The notes beneath the pieces are model-generated. The model did no database searches. It was not told where the DNA came from and was given only the letters and a program-made list of their open reading frames with translations. This document shows positions 32,015 through 40,411 of a stretch of 64,000 bases of DNA, one piece after another (the stretch's first letter is position 1; every line of letters begins with the position of its first letter). The stretch is from JAFAMS01 sp049520515. GTDB lineage: Bacteria > Vulcanimicrobiota > Vulcanimicrobiia > Vulcanimicrobiales > Vulcanimicrobiaceae. Both the position numbers and the translations under genes were made by a program. The DNA lies in the NCBI GenBank assembly GCA_049520515.1, contig JBEKPS010000003.1:310001-374000 (forward strand), in the 5' to 3' direction.

Positions 32015-33559
32015 GTGAAGGTCGTCGCGTTTGGCGCACTACTGTCGTTTCTGTTGGGCTTCGGTGTCGCGTCGGCGAAATCGGATACCCCGGTCGTCGT
32101 CGTGCCAATCGACGATCGTCCGGTGAGTCGACAATTGCCGATGATGCTGGGCCGGATTGCCGGAATCCCGGTGGTCGAGCCGCCACGCGGACTCATCGGC
32201 AACTATTTGACGCCCGGCGATCCGGAGGGACTCGATCGCTGGTTGATGTCTGGTGCGACCAAGGGTGCCGATGCGTTCGTGCTGTCGAGCGACATGATGG
32301 TGTATGGCGGACTCGTCGCATCGCGCATTCCCGGCGTTCCCGCGTGGCTCGGATACTCACGTTTGCGATTCGTGACCGCACTGCGCGGCTTGCGGCCCGG
32401 CGCTCTGTTCTATGGCTTCGGCACGGTCATGCGTCTCGCGCCGACAGGTGTCCCCGCCATCGGCGATGCGGCCTCGTTCTTCGCCGCCGGTAAATCTTAC
32501 GAGCTGATCACGCAGTATGCAAACGATCCGAGTCCCGAATTGGCGCAGCAGATTGGGCCGATCTTGGATACGTACATCGCGACTCGCAGGCGCAATCTCG
32601 ACGTCGATTTATTCGCGCTGCAGCTCACCGCCGAAGGCGGCTTCGATCGGTTCGTCCTCGGACAAGACGATGCCGGGCCGCACGGTTTGCACATCGCGGA
32701 TCTCGAATCACTCGAGCAAGCGCGCACACACTACGGATCGGGACTCTTGCAGCGCACATCGATCGAGCCCGGAGCCGACGAGCTTGCGATGATCATGGAG
32801 GCAAAGGCGTTCGCGACGCGCGCGAATTGGGCGCCGCGGTTTACGGTTACATGGTCGCAGCCCGACGGTCCGGCCATGGTGGATTCGATCGAGTACGCTC
32901 CGTTCACGCAGATTGCGCAGGAAGTGATTGGCTCGTGCGGAGGCACCGTCGTCTCGAGCAATCCGGACATCGAGCTGTTCGTGCGCGTTCGCAACACGAA
33001 TGCCGAGCAAGAGAATGCCTTCGCCGATCGAATCGCGAGCGACGTTGCGGCCGGCAAGCTCGTGACGGTCGTCGATTTGACGTTCTTTGACGCACCGATC
33101 GCGGAGCAGCGCGCATTGGTTGAGGACTTGATCGCGCGCAAGGTTGCGGGACGGCTGGCCGGCTTCGCATCCTGGAACACCGCCGCGAACTCGCTCGGTA
33201 CCGCAATCCCCGCTGCGATTGCGGTTGGCGTCGGCAAGCGTCTCGGTACGTTTAGCAAGATCGAGCTTGCTGATTTCCTTTTGGATCGCTATATCGACGA
33301 TTACGCGTTTCATGATTTTGTTCGGCCGGCGCTGAACGACGAGCTCACCCGGGACGGTATCGATCACACCTATCTGCTACCAGACGTTGCAGCTCGAACG
33401 GCGAGCGAAAACCGCGCTCTGCTTTGGCCGTATGCCGTCGATTTGCTGGATTCGATTTTCCCCGAGTATCGCGACGGCGGTTTGACGATCATGCTGCCGT
33501 GGGATCGGACGTTCGAAACGGAGATCGACGTGCGGTTGGGTTTACGCGACCAATCGTAG
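32015..33559 (+). CDS. DUF4127-family secreted protein
   Basis: A 514-residue protein beginning at GTG with an N-terminal signal peptide (V-V-A-F-G-A-L-L-S-F-L-L-G-F-G-V-A-S-A). The DUF4127 signature is clear: V-V-V-V-P-I-D-D-R-P-V-S-R-Q-L-P near residue 27, then P-P-R-G-L-I-G-N-Y and D-A-F-V-L-S-S-D-M-M-V-Y-G-G-L near 90. A late N-T-A-A-N-S-L-G-T (about 390) also matches. No biochemical function is established for the family to my knowledge. The conserved DDR, S-D-M and N-T-x-x-N residues suggest a metal or sugar hydrolase site. It is convergent with the PAS-SpoIIE gene (18-base overlap). Confidence 0.87.
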   Translation: MKVVAFGALLSFLLGFGVASAKSDTPVVVVPIDDRPVSRQLPMMLGRIAGIPVVEPPRGLIGNYLTPGDPEGLDRWLMSGATKGADAFVLSSDMMVYGGLVASRIPGVPAWLGYSRLRFVTALRGLRPGALFYGFGTVMRLAPTGVPAIGDAASFFAAGKSYELITQYANDPSPELAQQIGPILDTYIATRRRNLDVDLFALQLTAEGGFDRFVLGQDDAGPHGLHIADLESLEQARTHYGSGLLQRTSIEPGADELAMIMEAKAFATRANWAPRFTVTWSQPDGPAMVDSIEYAPFTQIAQEVIGSCGGTVVSSNPDIELFVRVRNTNAEQENAFADRIASDVAAGKLVTVVDLTFFDAPIAEQRALVEDLIARKVAGRLAGFASWNTAANSLGTAIPAAIAVGVGKRLGTFSKIELADFLLDRYIDDYAFHDFVRPALNDELTRDGIDHTYLLPDVAARTASENRALLWPYAVDLLDSIFPEYRDGGLTIMLPWDRTFETEIDVRLGLRDQS

Positions 33560-35077
33560 GGCGAGACGCACCGTCGTGCCGTCTTCGGTTCGTTCCACTT
33601 GAACGTCATCGCTGAGCGCGTACATCAACATAAGCCCGCGTCCGCGGTCCGAAAGCACGTTGTGTCCGGCCGGTGGCTCGAGCTTCGGCAGCCACATCCC
33701 TCGATCGCTGATCTCCACGGTAATCGAATTCGCTCGACGCCGTGCACGTAACGAGAACTCGTCGCTGCCGAGTGCTCCGGCGTGCTCGACCGCATTGTTG
33801 ACGGCTTCGCCGACGGCGACTTGAAGATCGAAACTTCGGTCCTCGTCGATACCGGATTCGCTGAGAAAGCGCCTAACGATGTGGCGCGCGCGACGGGCCG
33901 AAGCCGGCGTAGCCGGCAGGTTCACGTCGATCTCGCGCAAGGGGACGTGCGACGTCGAAACCGTGAGCACGGCGATGTCGTCACGCTGGCGTCCGACGAT
34001 CGTGCTTGCGACGAGCGAAAGTGCCGAACGCTGTTGCGTCCCTCGAGCCTGCCGCGAAAGCGCGGCCTTCATGCGCTCCTCGGCGGCTTCCAAATCGCGA
34101 TCCGATTCGATCAAGCCGTCGGTGTAGAACGCGAGAATCGATCCGGGAGAAAGCGCGACCGTACGTGTCTCCCATCCGGCTGCCTCGCCCGTGCCGAATC
34201 CGATGCCGAGCGGAATACCGACTCCTTCCAGCACGCGGACGGTTCCGTCCGACGATGCCAGAAACGGCGGCGAGTGTCCGGCCGACGCATAGCTCAATCG
34301 CAACGTGAGCCGGTCCAGAATCGCAAACATTGCCGTGACCATCGTCTTTGTATCGGAGAGCTCAACGGCCGCGTTTGCGTGATATAAGACGCGCGCAGGC
34401 TCGAGCTCTTCAATTGCGGCCGAGCGCAGCGCCTCGCGCACGCGGCCCATCAGAACTGCGGCTTCGAGTCCGTGACCGCCAACGTCGCCGATAGAGAACG
34501 CAATGCGGTCGTCGCCAAGATCGAATGCATCGTACCAATCACCGCCGACATTGGCTTCATTTGTATCCGGCTGATAGACGGCATCCAGCGATAGGCCGGG
34601 CACATGCGGCAGCGTTGGCGGAAGAAGCGCGCGCTGGAGCGTATCGGCGATCCGCCGCTCGCGCTGATAAAGTTCGGCGTACGCTTCCTCGCTGCGCTTT
34701 TGATGATTGATGTCGGTGCATGTTCCGAACCAACGCGCGATGCGGCCTTGCTTGTCGCGCACGGGATTGGCTCGCGTGAGAAACCAGCGATACTCACCGT
34801 CGTGCCTGCGAAAGCGCAGCTCTGCTTCGAACGCGCTACCGAGTAAGATGGCCGTCCGCCAATTGTGGAGCGTGTCGGTAAAATCGTCAGGATGAACGGC
34901 CCGCAACCAGCCCTCAGCAAGCGATTGCTCGCGATCCATGCCGCTATAGTCATACCAGCGTTGATTGAAAAAGATGGCGTAGCCGTTCGGTCGCGTCGCC
35001 CACACAATCGTCGGCAGCGCTTCTGCGATTTGCCGCCACTCAGGAAGGTGCGGGCTGCCGCTTATATTCGCTGGCAT
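33542..35077 (-). CDS. PAS-SpoIIE phosphatase with C-terminal anti-sigma-type ATPase domain
   Basis: A 511-residue soluble signalling protein with three domains. PAS/PAC: residues about 15-135 (I-V-W-A-T-R-P-N-G-Y-A-I-F-F-N to C-T-D-I-N). SpoIIE/PP2C: about 145-370, with L-Q-R-A-L-L-P, VGGDWYDAFDLGDDRI, I-G-D-V-G-G-H-G, Y-A-S-A-G-H-S-P-P, A-F-Y-T-D-G-L-I-E and R-D-D-I-A-V-L, i.e. a complete active site. RsbW-like HATPase: about 385-511 with GEAVNNAVEHAG, I-S-D-R-G-M-W and R-G-R-G-L. It combines dephosphorylation of a STAS protein with a kinase module in one chain. It lies at the end of the acyl-CoA run, overlapping the epimerase gene by 16 bases, which may place it on that transcript. Confidence 0.92.
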   Translation of the reverse strand: MPANISGSPHLPEWRQIAEALPTIVWATRPNGYAIFFNQRWYDYSGMDREQSLAEGWLRAVHPDDFTDTLHNWRTAILLGSAFEAELRFRRHDGEYRWFLTRANPVRDKQGRIARWFGTCTDINHQKRSEEAYAELYQRERRIADTLQRALLPPTLPHVPGLSLDAVYQPDTNEANVGGDWYDAFDLGDDRIAFSIGDVGGHGLEAAVLMGRVREALRSAAIEELEPARVLYHANAAVELSDTKTMVTAMFAILDRLTLRLSYASAGHSPPFLASSDGTVRVLEGVGIPLGIGFGTGEAAGWETRTVALSPGSILAFYTDGLIESDRDLEAAEERMKAALSRQARGTQQRSALSLVASTIVGRQRDDIAVLTVSTSHVPLREIDVNLPATPASARRARHIVRRFLSESGIDEDRSFDLQVAVGEAVNNAVEHAGALGSDEFSLRARRRANSITVEISDRGMWLPKLEPPAGHNVLSDRGRGLMLMYALSDDVQVERTEDGTTVRLALRLVA

Positions 35078-35466
35078 AACTCGATCAAGACCCCGCCGGT
35101 CGACTTTGGATGCAGGAACGCAATAAGATTTCCATGAGCACCCTTGCGCGGCGCCTGATCGAGCAGTTGGATTCCGGCGCCTTGAAGGCGCGACAATTCA
35201 GCCGGTAAATCCGGAACTCGATACGCAGTGTGGTGCAGTTTCGTCGACGCGTCTCCTCGGTAACGTGCGATCGCGGAGCTTGGATCGAGAGGACGTAGCA
35301 GTTCGATGACCGCGTCCCCGGCGCGCAAGCCAACCGCCTCAACGCCTTGATCTGCAATTGTTTCGCGGTAAACTTGCTCGAATCCCAAAACGTCGATGTA
35401 AAGCTTTAGCGTAGCGTCGAGATCGGCGACGACGATCGCGACGTGGTCAATTGGATACGAATTCAT
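35062..35466 (-). CDS. mce: Methylmalonyl-CoA epimerase (VOC superfamily)
   Basis: A 134-residue glyoxalase-fold protein that interconverts (S)- and (R)-methylmalonyl-CoA. It begins M-N-S-Y-P-I-D-H-V-A-I-V-V-A-D with the first metal His, contains L-H-H-T-A-Y-R-V-P-D-L near residue 76 with the second, and ends G-G-V-L-I-E-L-C-Q with the metal Glu. Length and the A-Y-R-V form fit MCE rather than lactoylglutathione lyase. The ATG is five bases after the mutase stop, so the order carboxylase-mutase-epimerase is consistent with the propionyl-CoA to succinyl-CoA pathway. Confidence 0.9.
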   Translation of the reverse strand: MNSYPIDHVAIVVADLDATLKLYIDVLGFEQVYRETIADQGVEAVGLRAGDAVIELLRPLDPSSAIARYRGDASTKLHHTAYRVPDLPAELSRLQGAGIQLLDQAPRKGAHGNLIAFLHPKSTGGVLIELCQRI

Positions 35467-35470
35467 ACAT

Positions 35471-37045
35471 TTACACTGCGACCTCGCCGCCGGTATACCG
35501 TCCGAAGACGCCGCGCAGCACGTTGGAGATTTCACCGACGGTCGCGCCCGCATCGAGCGCTTCGACAAACGTCGGCATCAGATTCGCTGTCCCTTGCGCC
35601 GCAGCAAGAACGTCGTCGAGTCGTGCTTCGACGCGCGTCGCGTCGCGCTCGGCACGATAACGCTGCACGTTGGCGATTTGATCGCGCTCGAGCGAGGCAT
35701 CGACCCGATGCAAATGCACGGGCGCGTCATTCTTCGAATCCGTGAACGCGTTGACGCCCACGACGACTTGTTTGCCCTCTTCGATGGCGAGTTGGGCGCG
35801 ATATGCGGACTCCGCAATCCGAGCCTGCATCCAGCCGCTCTCAATTGCGCTTACGCTGCCGCCTTGACGGTCGACTTCCGCGATGAGCTCGGTCGCTCGC
35901 TCGAGGATCTCACGTGTTAGCGCTTCGACGTAATACGAGCCGGCGATCGGATCGACGACGTCGGCGACGCCGCTTTCGAAGGCGATGATCTGTTGCGTGC
36001 GCAGTGCAGTCCGAACCGACTCCTCGGTCGGCAGTGCGAGCGCCTCGTCCTTGGCATTCGTATGGAGCGACTGCGTGCCGCCCAATACGGCCGCCAGCGC
36101 CTGAATCGTGACGCGGACGATATTGTTCTCGGGCTCTTGGGCAGTGAGCGTCGAGCCTCCGGTTTGCGTATGAAAACGCAGCATCTGAGAGCGCGCATCG
36201 TTCGACTTGAATTCATCGCGCACGATTGTAGCCCAAAGCTCGCGAGCTGCGCGGAATTTTGCGATCTCTTCGAAGAAATCGTTGTGTGAATTCCAGAAGA
36301 AGGAGATCCGCGGTGCAACGTCTTCGACGCCGAGCCCGCTTTCGAGCGCAGCGCGAAGATATGCTTTCGCATTTGAAAGCGTGAACGCGACCTCTTCGAC
36401 GGCGGTCGAGCCGGCTTCGCGGATGTGATAGCCCGAGATCGAGATCGTGTTCCACTGCGGAACTTCACGCGCGCAATATGCCATGACATCGGTGACGAGC
36501 CGCATCGAGGGCCGCGGCGGAAACATGTAGGTCCCGCGCGCCGCGTACTCTTTGAGCACGTCGTTTTGGATCGTTCCGCCGAGTTGGTCGAAGGGAACAC
36601 CGCGCCGCCGTGCGACGACGAGATACGTGGCCAAGATGATCGAAGCCGGCGCATTGATCGTCATCGAGACGGTGACTTTATCGAGTGGAATATCGGCGAA
36701 GAGGCGGTCTGTATCGGCAGCGGCGTCGATCGCAACGCCGACTTTCCCGACCTCGCCGCGCGCCTCGGGCGCGTCCGAATCGTAGCCGAGCTGCGTCGGA
36801 AGGTCGAACGCTACCGAGAGTCCGGTCGTCCCTTGCGAAAGCAGATAGCGATAGCGCGCGTTTGATTCCGCAGCGGTGCCGAAGCCGGCGTACTGCCGCA
36901 TCGTCCACAAGCGGCCGCGATACATGTCGGAGCGGATACCGCGGGTAAACGGAAACGAGCCGGGTGCCGCTGCTTCGGGCGGTGCGTCGCTTGCATCGTA
37001 TACCGGTTCGAGAGGGATCCCGCTCGCGTTGGATTCGCGTGCCAT
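35471..37045 (-). CDS. Methylmalonyl-CoA mutase large (catalytic) subunit
   Basis: A 524-residue TIM-barrel subunit that rearranges (R)-methylmalonyl-CoA to succinyl-CoA with adenosylcobalamin. Recognisable segments: T-R-G-I-R-S-D-M-Y-R-G-R-L-W-T-M-R-Q-Y near residue 35, G-L-S-V-A-F-D-L-P-T-Q-L-G-Y-D near 80, V-S-M-T-I-N-A-P, the F-F-W-N-S-H-N-D-F-F-E-E loop, and H-T-Q-T-G-G-S-T. The chain ends at about the barrel plus linker and lacks the B12-binding D-x-H-x-x-G domain, so it is the split (McmA1/alpha) type and needs a separate small cobalamin subunit, which is not in the window. The start follows the biotin-carboxylase stop by one base (TGATATG). Confidence 0.95.
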   Translation of the reverse strand: MARESNASGIPLEPVYDASDAPPEAAAPGSFPFTRGIRSDMYRGRLWTMRQYAGFGTAAESNARYRYLLSQGTTGLSVAFDLPTQLGYDSDAPEARGEVGKVGVAIDAAADTDRLFADIPLDKVTVSMTINAPASIILATYLVVARRRGVPFDQLGGTIQNDVLKEYAARGTYMFPPRPSMRLVTDVMAYCAREVPQWNTISISGYHIREAGSTAVEEVAFTLSNAKAYLRAALESGLGVEDVAPRISFFWNSHNDFFEEIAKFRAARELWATIVRDEFKSNDARSQMLRFHTQTGGSTLTAQEPENNIVRVTIQALAAVLGGTQSLHTNAKDEALALPTEESVRTALRTQQIIAFESGVADVVDPIAGSYYVEALTREILERATELIAEVDRQGGSVSAIESGWMQARIAESAYRAQLAIEEGKQVVVGVNAFTDSKNDAPVHLHRVDASLERDQIANVQRYRAERDATRVEARLDDVLAAAQGTANLMPTFVEALDAGATVGEISNVLRGVFGRYTGGEVAV

Positions 37046-37046
37046 A

Positions 37047-38789
37047 TCAGTTGAAGGTTACCAGTATGGCACCGGTTTCGACAGTTTGTCCTGAACTGAC
37101 CTTGACGTCAGCGACGGTCCCAGCGCGCGGCGAGCGGATTTCGTTCATCATCTTCATGGCCTCGATCACGGCCACCAGCGCTCCCGACTCGACCTCGTCG
37201 CCCGGCTTGACCTTGACCTCGACGACGACCCCGTGCATCGGCGCGACGACCGCGTTCTCACTTGAGGCCGCTTTGCCGCTGCGGCTTTCGAGTTTTGGCG
37301 GGCGGCGCCGGGTTGCAGCGGCACTCGTTGCCTGTGGCCGATCCAGCATCCGTACGCGAAAGAGTTTACCGTTGACCTCGACGCGTACGACGGCATCCTC
37401 AGTTGACTCAATCTTAGCGCTCGGAGCCGCTGCGGGCGTATCGATGTTCAGCGAGGCAGCAAACGGTTCGAGCGTCGCGGTTCCGTACGTTGCATCACGC
37501 ACCGACGGTTCGTCCACGAGTGCCCGCAGAAGTGGAATCGTCGTTGCGACGCCTTCCACGATGAACTCGTCGAGCGCGCGTCGCAAGCGCGCGCGCGCAG
37601 TCTCGCGTGTCGGCGCCCAGACGACGAGCTTTGCGATCAGCGAATCGTAGTCGGGTGTGATCGTCATGCCGCCGAAAGCAGCCGAGTCGACGCGAATTCC
37701 CGGGCCGCCCGGTTCACGATAGCGCGTGATCGTCCCGGGGGCGGGTGCAAAGTTGTTGGCCGGATCTTCGGCGTTGACGCGCACTTCAATCGAGTGACCG
37801 CGTAGCTCGATCGCATCTTGCTTGTAGCCGAGTTGCTCGCCGGCCGCGACGCGGATTTGCTCGCGCACGAGGTCGAGTCCGGAGATCATCTCACTGACCG
37901 TGTGCTCGACCTGAATGCGTGTGTTCATCTCGAGGAAGAAGAACTCGTCGCCGGCGACGAGACACTCGATCGTCCCGGCACTGTCATAACCAATCGCTTC
38001 TGCGGCGCGTAAACCGGCCTGGCGCAACCCGTGACGGACTTTCTCGCTGACTCGGGCCGGCGTTTCTTCCCAAACCTTTTGGTGACGACGCTGCAGCGAG
38101 CAATCGCGTTCACCGACGTGCACGACGTTGCCGTGCTTATCCGCTAGGACTTGCAGCTCGACGTGCTTCGGATTGTCGAGATAGCGCTCGGCATAAATCG
38201 TCGAATCCTTGAAATAAGCTTCGGCTTCACGCTTCGCGACCGTCAGTGCCGATTCGATTTCATCGAGCGTGCGCGCGACGCGCAAACCTTTCCCGCCGCC
38301 GCCGGCCGCCGCTTTGAGCGCAAGCGGTAATCCGAATTCTTTGGCGGCGCGCTTCGCATCTTCGAGATCTTTTATAGGTTCGAGCTTCCCGGGGACGACG
38401 GGAACGCCGGCCTTGACCATCGCGGCCCGCGCACGCAATTTATCACCCATGGCGTCGATGGCGTCCGGATGCGGACCAACCCACACGAGGCCGGCCGCGA
38501 TCACGCTGCGCGCGAAGTTTGCATTCTCCGCGAAGAATCCGTAGCCGGGATGCACTGCATCGGCCCCGGCACGTTTTGCGACGTCGAGAATCTTCTCGGC
38601 GTTCAAGTAGCTTTGCGACGGTGACGATCCACCCAGCGCGTATGCCTCATCGGCGTAGCGCACGTGCAGTGCGTCACGATCGGGATCGCTGTAGACGGCA
38701 ACCGTTGCGATACCCATCTCTTTGGCGGTGCGCATCACACGCAGCGCAATCTCGCCGCGGTTAGCGACTAAGAGCTTCGTTATCGTCAT
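37047..38789 (-). CDS. Acyl-CoA carboxylase alpha chain: biotin carboxylase plus BCCP
   Basis: A 580-residue protein, probably propionyl-CoA/acetyl-CoA carboxylase alpha. Biotin carboxylase occupies about residues 1-445 (K-L-L-V-A-N-R-G-E-I-A, AAAGGGGKGLRVA ATP-grasp loop, F-L-E-M-N-T-R-I-Q-V-E-H). A linker and then a biotinyl domain (about 508-580) with E-A-M-K-M-M place the biotin lysine at residue 546, 35 residues from the end. Paired with the beta subunit at 44731 it would make methylmalonyl-CoA for the adjacent mutase; acyl-chain specificity is not decided by sequence. ATG 38789 lies inside the 3' end of the newly noted 54-residue frame. Confidence 0.95.
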   Translation of the reverse strand: MTITKLLVANRGEIALRVMRTAKEMGIATVAVYSDPDRDALHVRYADEAYALGGSSPSQSYLNAEKILDVAKRAGADAVHPGYGFFAENANFARSVIAAGLVWVGPHPDAIDAMGDKLRARAAMVKAGVPVVPGKLEPIKDLEDAKRAAKEFGLPLALKAAAGGGGKGLRVARTLDEIESALTVAKREAEAYFKDSTIYAERYLDNPKHVELQVLADKHGNVVHVGERDCSLQRRHQKVWEETPARVSEKVRHGLRQAGLRAAEAIGYDSAGTIECLVAGDEFFFLEMNTRIQVEHTVSEMISGLDLVREQIRVAAGEQLGYKQDAIELRGHSIEVRVNAEDPANNFAPAPGTITRYREPGGPGIRVDSAAFGGMTITPDYDSLIAKLVVWAPTRETARARLRRALDEFIVEGVATTIPLLRALVDEPSVRDATYGTATLEPFAASLNIDTPAAAPSAKIESTEDAVVRVEVNGKLFRVRMLDRPQATSAAATRRRPPKLESRSGKAASSENAVVAPMHGVVVEVKVKPGDEVESGALVAVIEAMKMMNEIRSPRAGTVADVKVSSGQTVETGAILVTFN

Positions 38790-38925
38790 CGTATTGACGG
38801 CCGGACATTTTCCATCGCGATTGAACAACGATCGATGCGGGTTGCTCCTCGGACTCGCGCAGCACGATCATGATCGCCGCGGCTTCGTCGTCAGTCGGCG
38901 TGGGCGTGATCTGGGGATCGCTCAA
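38761..38925 (-). CDS. Small acyl-CoA carboxylase epsilon-like subunit (54 aa)
   Basis: Minus-strand frame from TTG 38925 (overlapping the fabI stop, TTGA) to TAA 38761 encodes 54 residues. It has a T-P-T-D-D-E-A-A-A-I-M-I-V-L helix, a spacer with E-E-Q-P-A, then Q-S-R-W-K-M-S-G-R-Q. This helix plus S-R-W-x-x-x-x-R layout is what I know from the epsilon-type peptides (PF13822-like) that stabilise actinobacterial acyl-CoA carboxylases, and from similar small proteins beside biotin-dependent carboxylases in other phyla. It overlaps the carboxylase alpha gene by 29 bases and is coupled to it. It fills the only sizeable gap in this stretch. Homology is by eye only. Confidence 0.62.
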   Translation of the reverse strand: MSDPQITPTPTDDEAAAIMIVLRESEEQPASIVVQSRWKMSGRQYDDDNEALSR

Positions 38926-39710
38926 GTCGATTTCTGCTCTAAGGTCATCCCCATCGCATGGTAGCCGGCATCGACGAAGTGAACGTCCGCGGTTACGGCT
39001 TTCGAGAGATCGCTCGCGAGATAGACGGCGGTGTTGCCGACGTCTTCCGCGGTGACGTTACGATGCAGCGGTGCTGCCGCTCCGACCGCGTCGAGCATCG
39101 ATGAGAAGCCTTTAACTTGGCGCGAGCTCGCGGTCTTGATCGGTCCCGCCGAGATCGCGTTGACGCGAATACCGCGCTCGCCGAGATCGAAGGCAAGATA
39201 GCGGACGATCGACTCGAGCGCCGCTTTCGCGATCCCCGCGATATTGTAGTTCGGGACGATCGACGTCGATCCGTAGTACGTCAACGCCATGATGCTGGCG
39301 CTATCGCGCAGTGTCGTGCGCAGCGCGCCGACCAGCGCGATCAGCGAATACGACGAGATATCGAGTGCAAGCGAAAAGCCGGCGCGCGATGTATCGTACA
39401 CTTTTCCGGCGAGATCTTCTTTGCGGACGAACGCGATCGAATGAACGAGCGCATCAAGTCCGCCGAGCTCACGATCGACGTCGGCAGCAAGACGCTGTAA
39501 ATCGTCGTCCGACGTCACGTCGCACGGCCAGCACGGGCCGCCGCCGAGTTCGGCCGCCAGCTTGCGCACTTCGTCTTCGACGCGTTCGCCTTGATAAATG
39601 AAAGACAGGCGTGCGCCGTGCTCGTGCAGCGCGCGCGCAATCCCGGTCGCAATCGACCAGCGGTTTGCGACGCCGGTGACGAGCGCCGTCTTGCCCTCTA
39701 AGAGTTTCAC
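38922..39710 (-). CDS. fabI: Enoyl-[acyl-carrier-protein] reductase (NADH), FabI
   Basis: A 262-residue short-chain dehydrogenase performing the last step of fatty-acid elongation. FabI-specific features: G-V-A-N-R-W-S-I-A in the NAD loop (residue 13-21), A-L-V-H-S-I-A-F near 92, and the catalytic T-Y-Y-G-S near 145 followed by N-Y-N-I-A-G-I-A-K (Tyr-x6-Lys). GTG 39710 starts eight bases after the preceding CoA-transferase stop and gives the normal FabI length; longer versions at 39740 run into that gene. Location inside an acyl-CoA catabolic run is unusual, and it may reduce an enoyl thioester of the pathway or simply share the transcript. Confidence 0.93.
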   Translation of the reverse strand: MKLLEGKTALVTGVANRWSIATGIARALHEHGARLSFIYQGERVEDEVRKLAAELGGGPCWPCDVTSDDDLQRLAADVDRELGGLDALVHSIAFVRKEDLAGKVYDTSRAGFSLALDISSYSLIALVGALRTTLRDSASIMALTYYGSTSIVPNYNIAGIAKAALESIVRYLAFDLGERGIRVNAISAGPIKTASSRQVKGFSSMLDAVGAAAPLHRNVTAEDVGNTAVYLASDLSKAVTADVHFVDAGYHAMGMTLEQKST

Positions 39711-39718
39711 AGCGGCGA

Positions 39719-40411
39719 TTATTGCGAGGCGCCCGTCCAAAATCCCGTGGGATCGGCCCTTCGGATCGCTTCCATCTCCGCATCGCTGGGTTCCGCCGTG
39801 ACCGTCGCGGCCTCGAAGTCCAGCGCAAATCCGGTCTCACCCGTGACACGTGCGCGCGTAACGCCGGGGTGCAGCGAAACGACGCGCGGCGGACCCGAAT
39901 TCAGCGCGAACACGCCCAGCGTCGTGATCAGCGTAACCGCGCCTTTCGGGTGCGACGTGATGTAGTCGACGCGCTCTACAAAGCGACGGCGTTCGTGCTC
40001 CATGATGAATACACAGCGTTGCGCGTGTGCGGCGATATCCGAGCCGCCGCCGGAACCCGGAAGCCGGGTAGCTCCAACCTGCGTCGTATTGAGATTACCG
40101 AGCGCATCAACCTCGGCGCCCCCCAGGAATCCGACGTTCACGCGTCCGCGTTGCAGCATTCCCATGACGTCGATCAAGGTCGTTGCGAACGTGGCGTCGC
40201 GCTGATTCGGCCCGTCACCCATCGTAACGACGGTGTCGTGTGCCGGAACTTCGCGGATCAAACCGTTCTCGAACAATCCGACGGCGCCGGGCGCATGCGT
40301 GTATTTAGCGACGGCAAAACCAATCAGCGGAAGACGCATCCCCGCGAACACGACGTCGTGATCCTCGATCTGTCGCGCGGCCGCGATGACCATCAGCGTT
40401 CGCGCATTCAC
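39719..40411 (-). CDS. CoA-transferase family I, beta subunit (glutaconate CoA-transferase-like)
   Basis: A 230-residue subunit of a two-component class I CoA-transferase. The active-site motif is G-L-F-E-N-G-L with Glu48 as the expected covalent CoA carrier; G-S-G-G-G-S-D-I-A near 120 is the oxyanion/CoA loop. Retention of the E-N-G glutamate argues for a real transferase and against the steroid-ring hydrolase IpdB, which lacks it. The ATG overlaps the alpha-subunit stop by four bases. Substrate is probably an acid/acyl-CoA of the surrounding aromatic or fatty-acid pathway, e.g. a 3-oxo or dicarboxylic intermediate. Confidence 0.86.
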   Translation of the reverse strand: MNARTLMVIAAARQIEDHDVVFAGMRLPLIGFAVAKYTHAPGAVGLFENGLIREVPAHDTVVTMGDGPNQRDATFATTLIDVMGMLQRGRVNVGFLGGAEVDALGNLNTTQVGATRLPGSGGGSDIAAHAQRCVFIMEHERRRFVERVDYITSHPKGAVTLITTLGVFALNSGPPRVVSLHPGVTRARVTGETGFALDFEAATVTAEPSDAEMEAIRRADPTGFWTGASQ

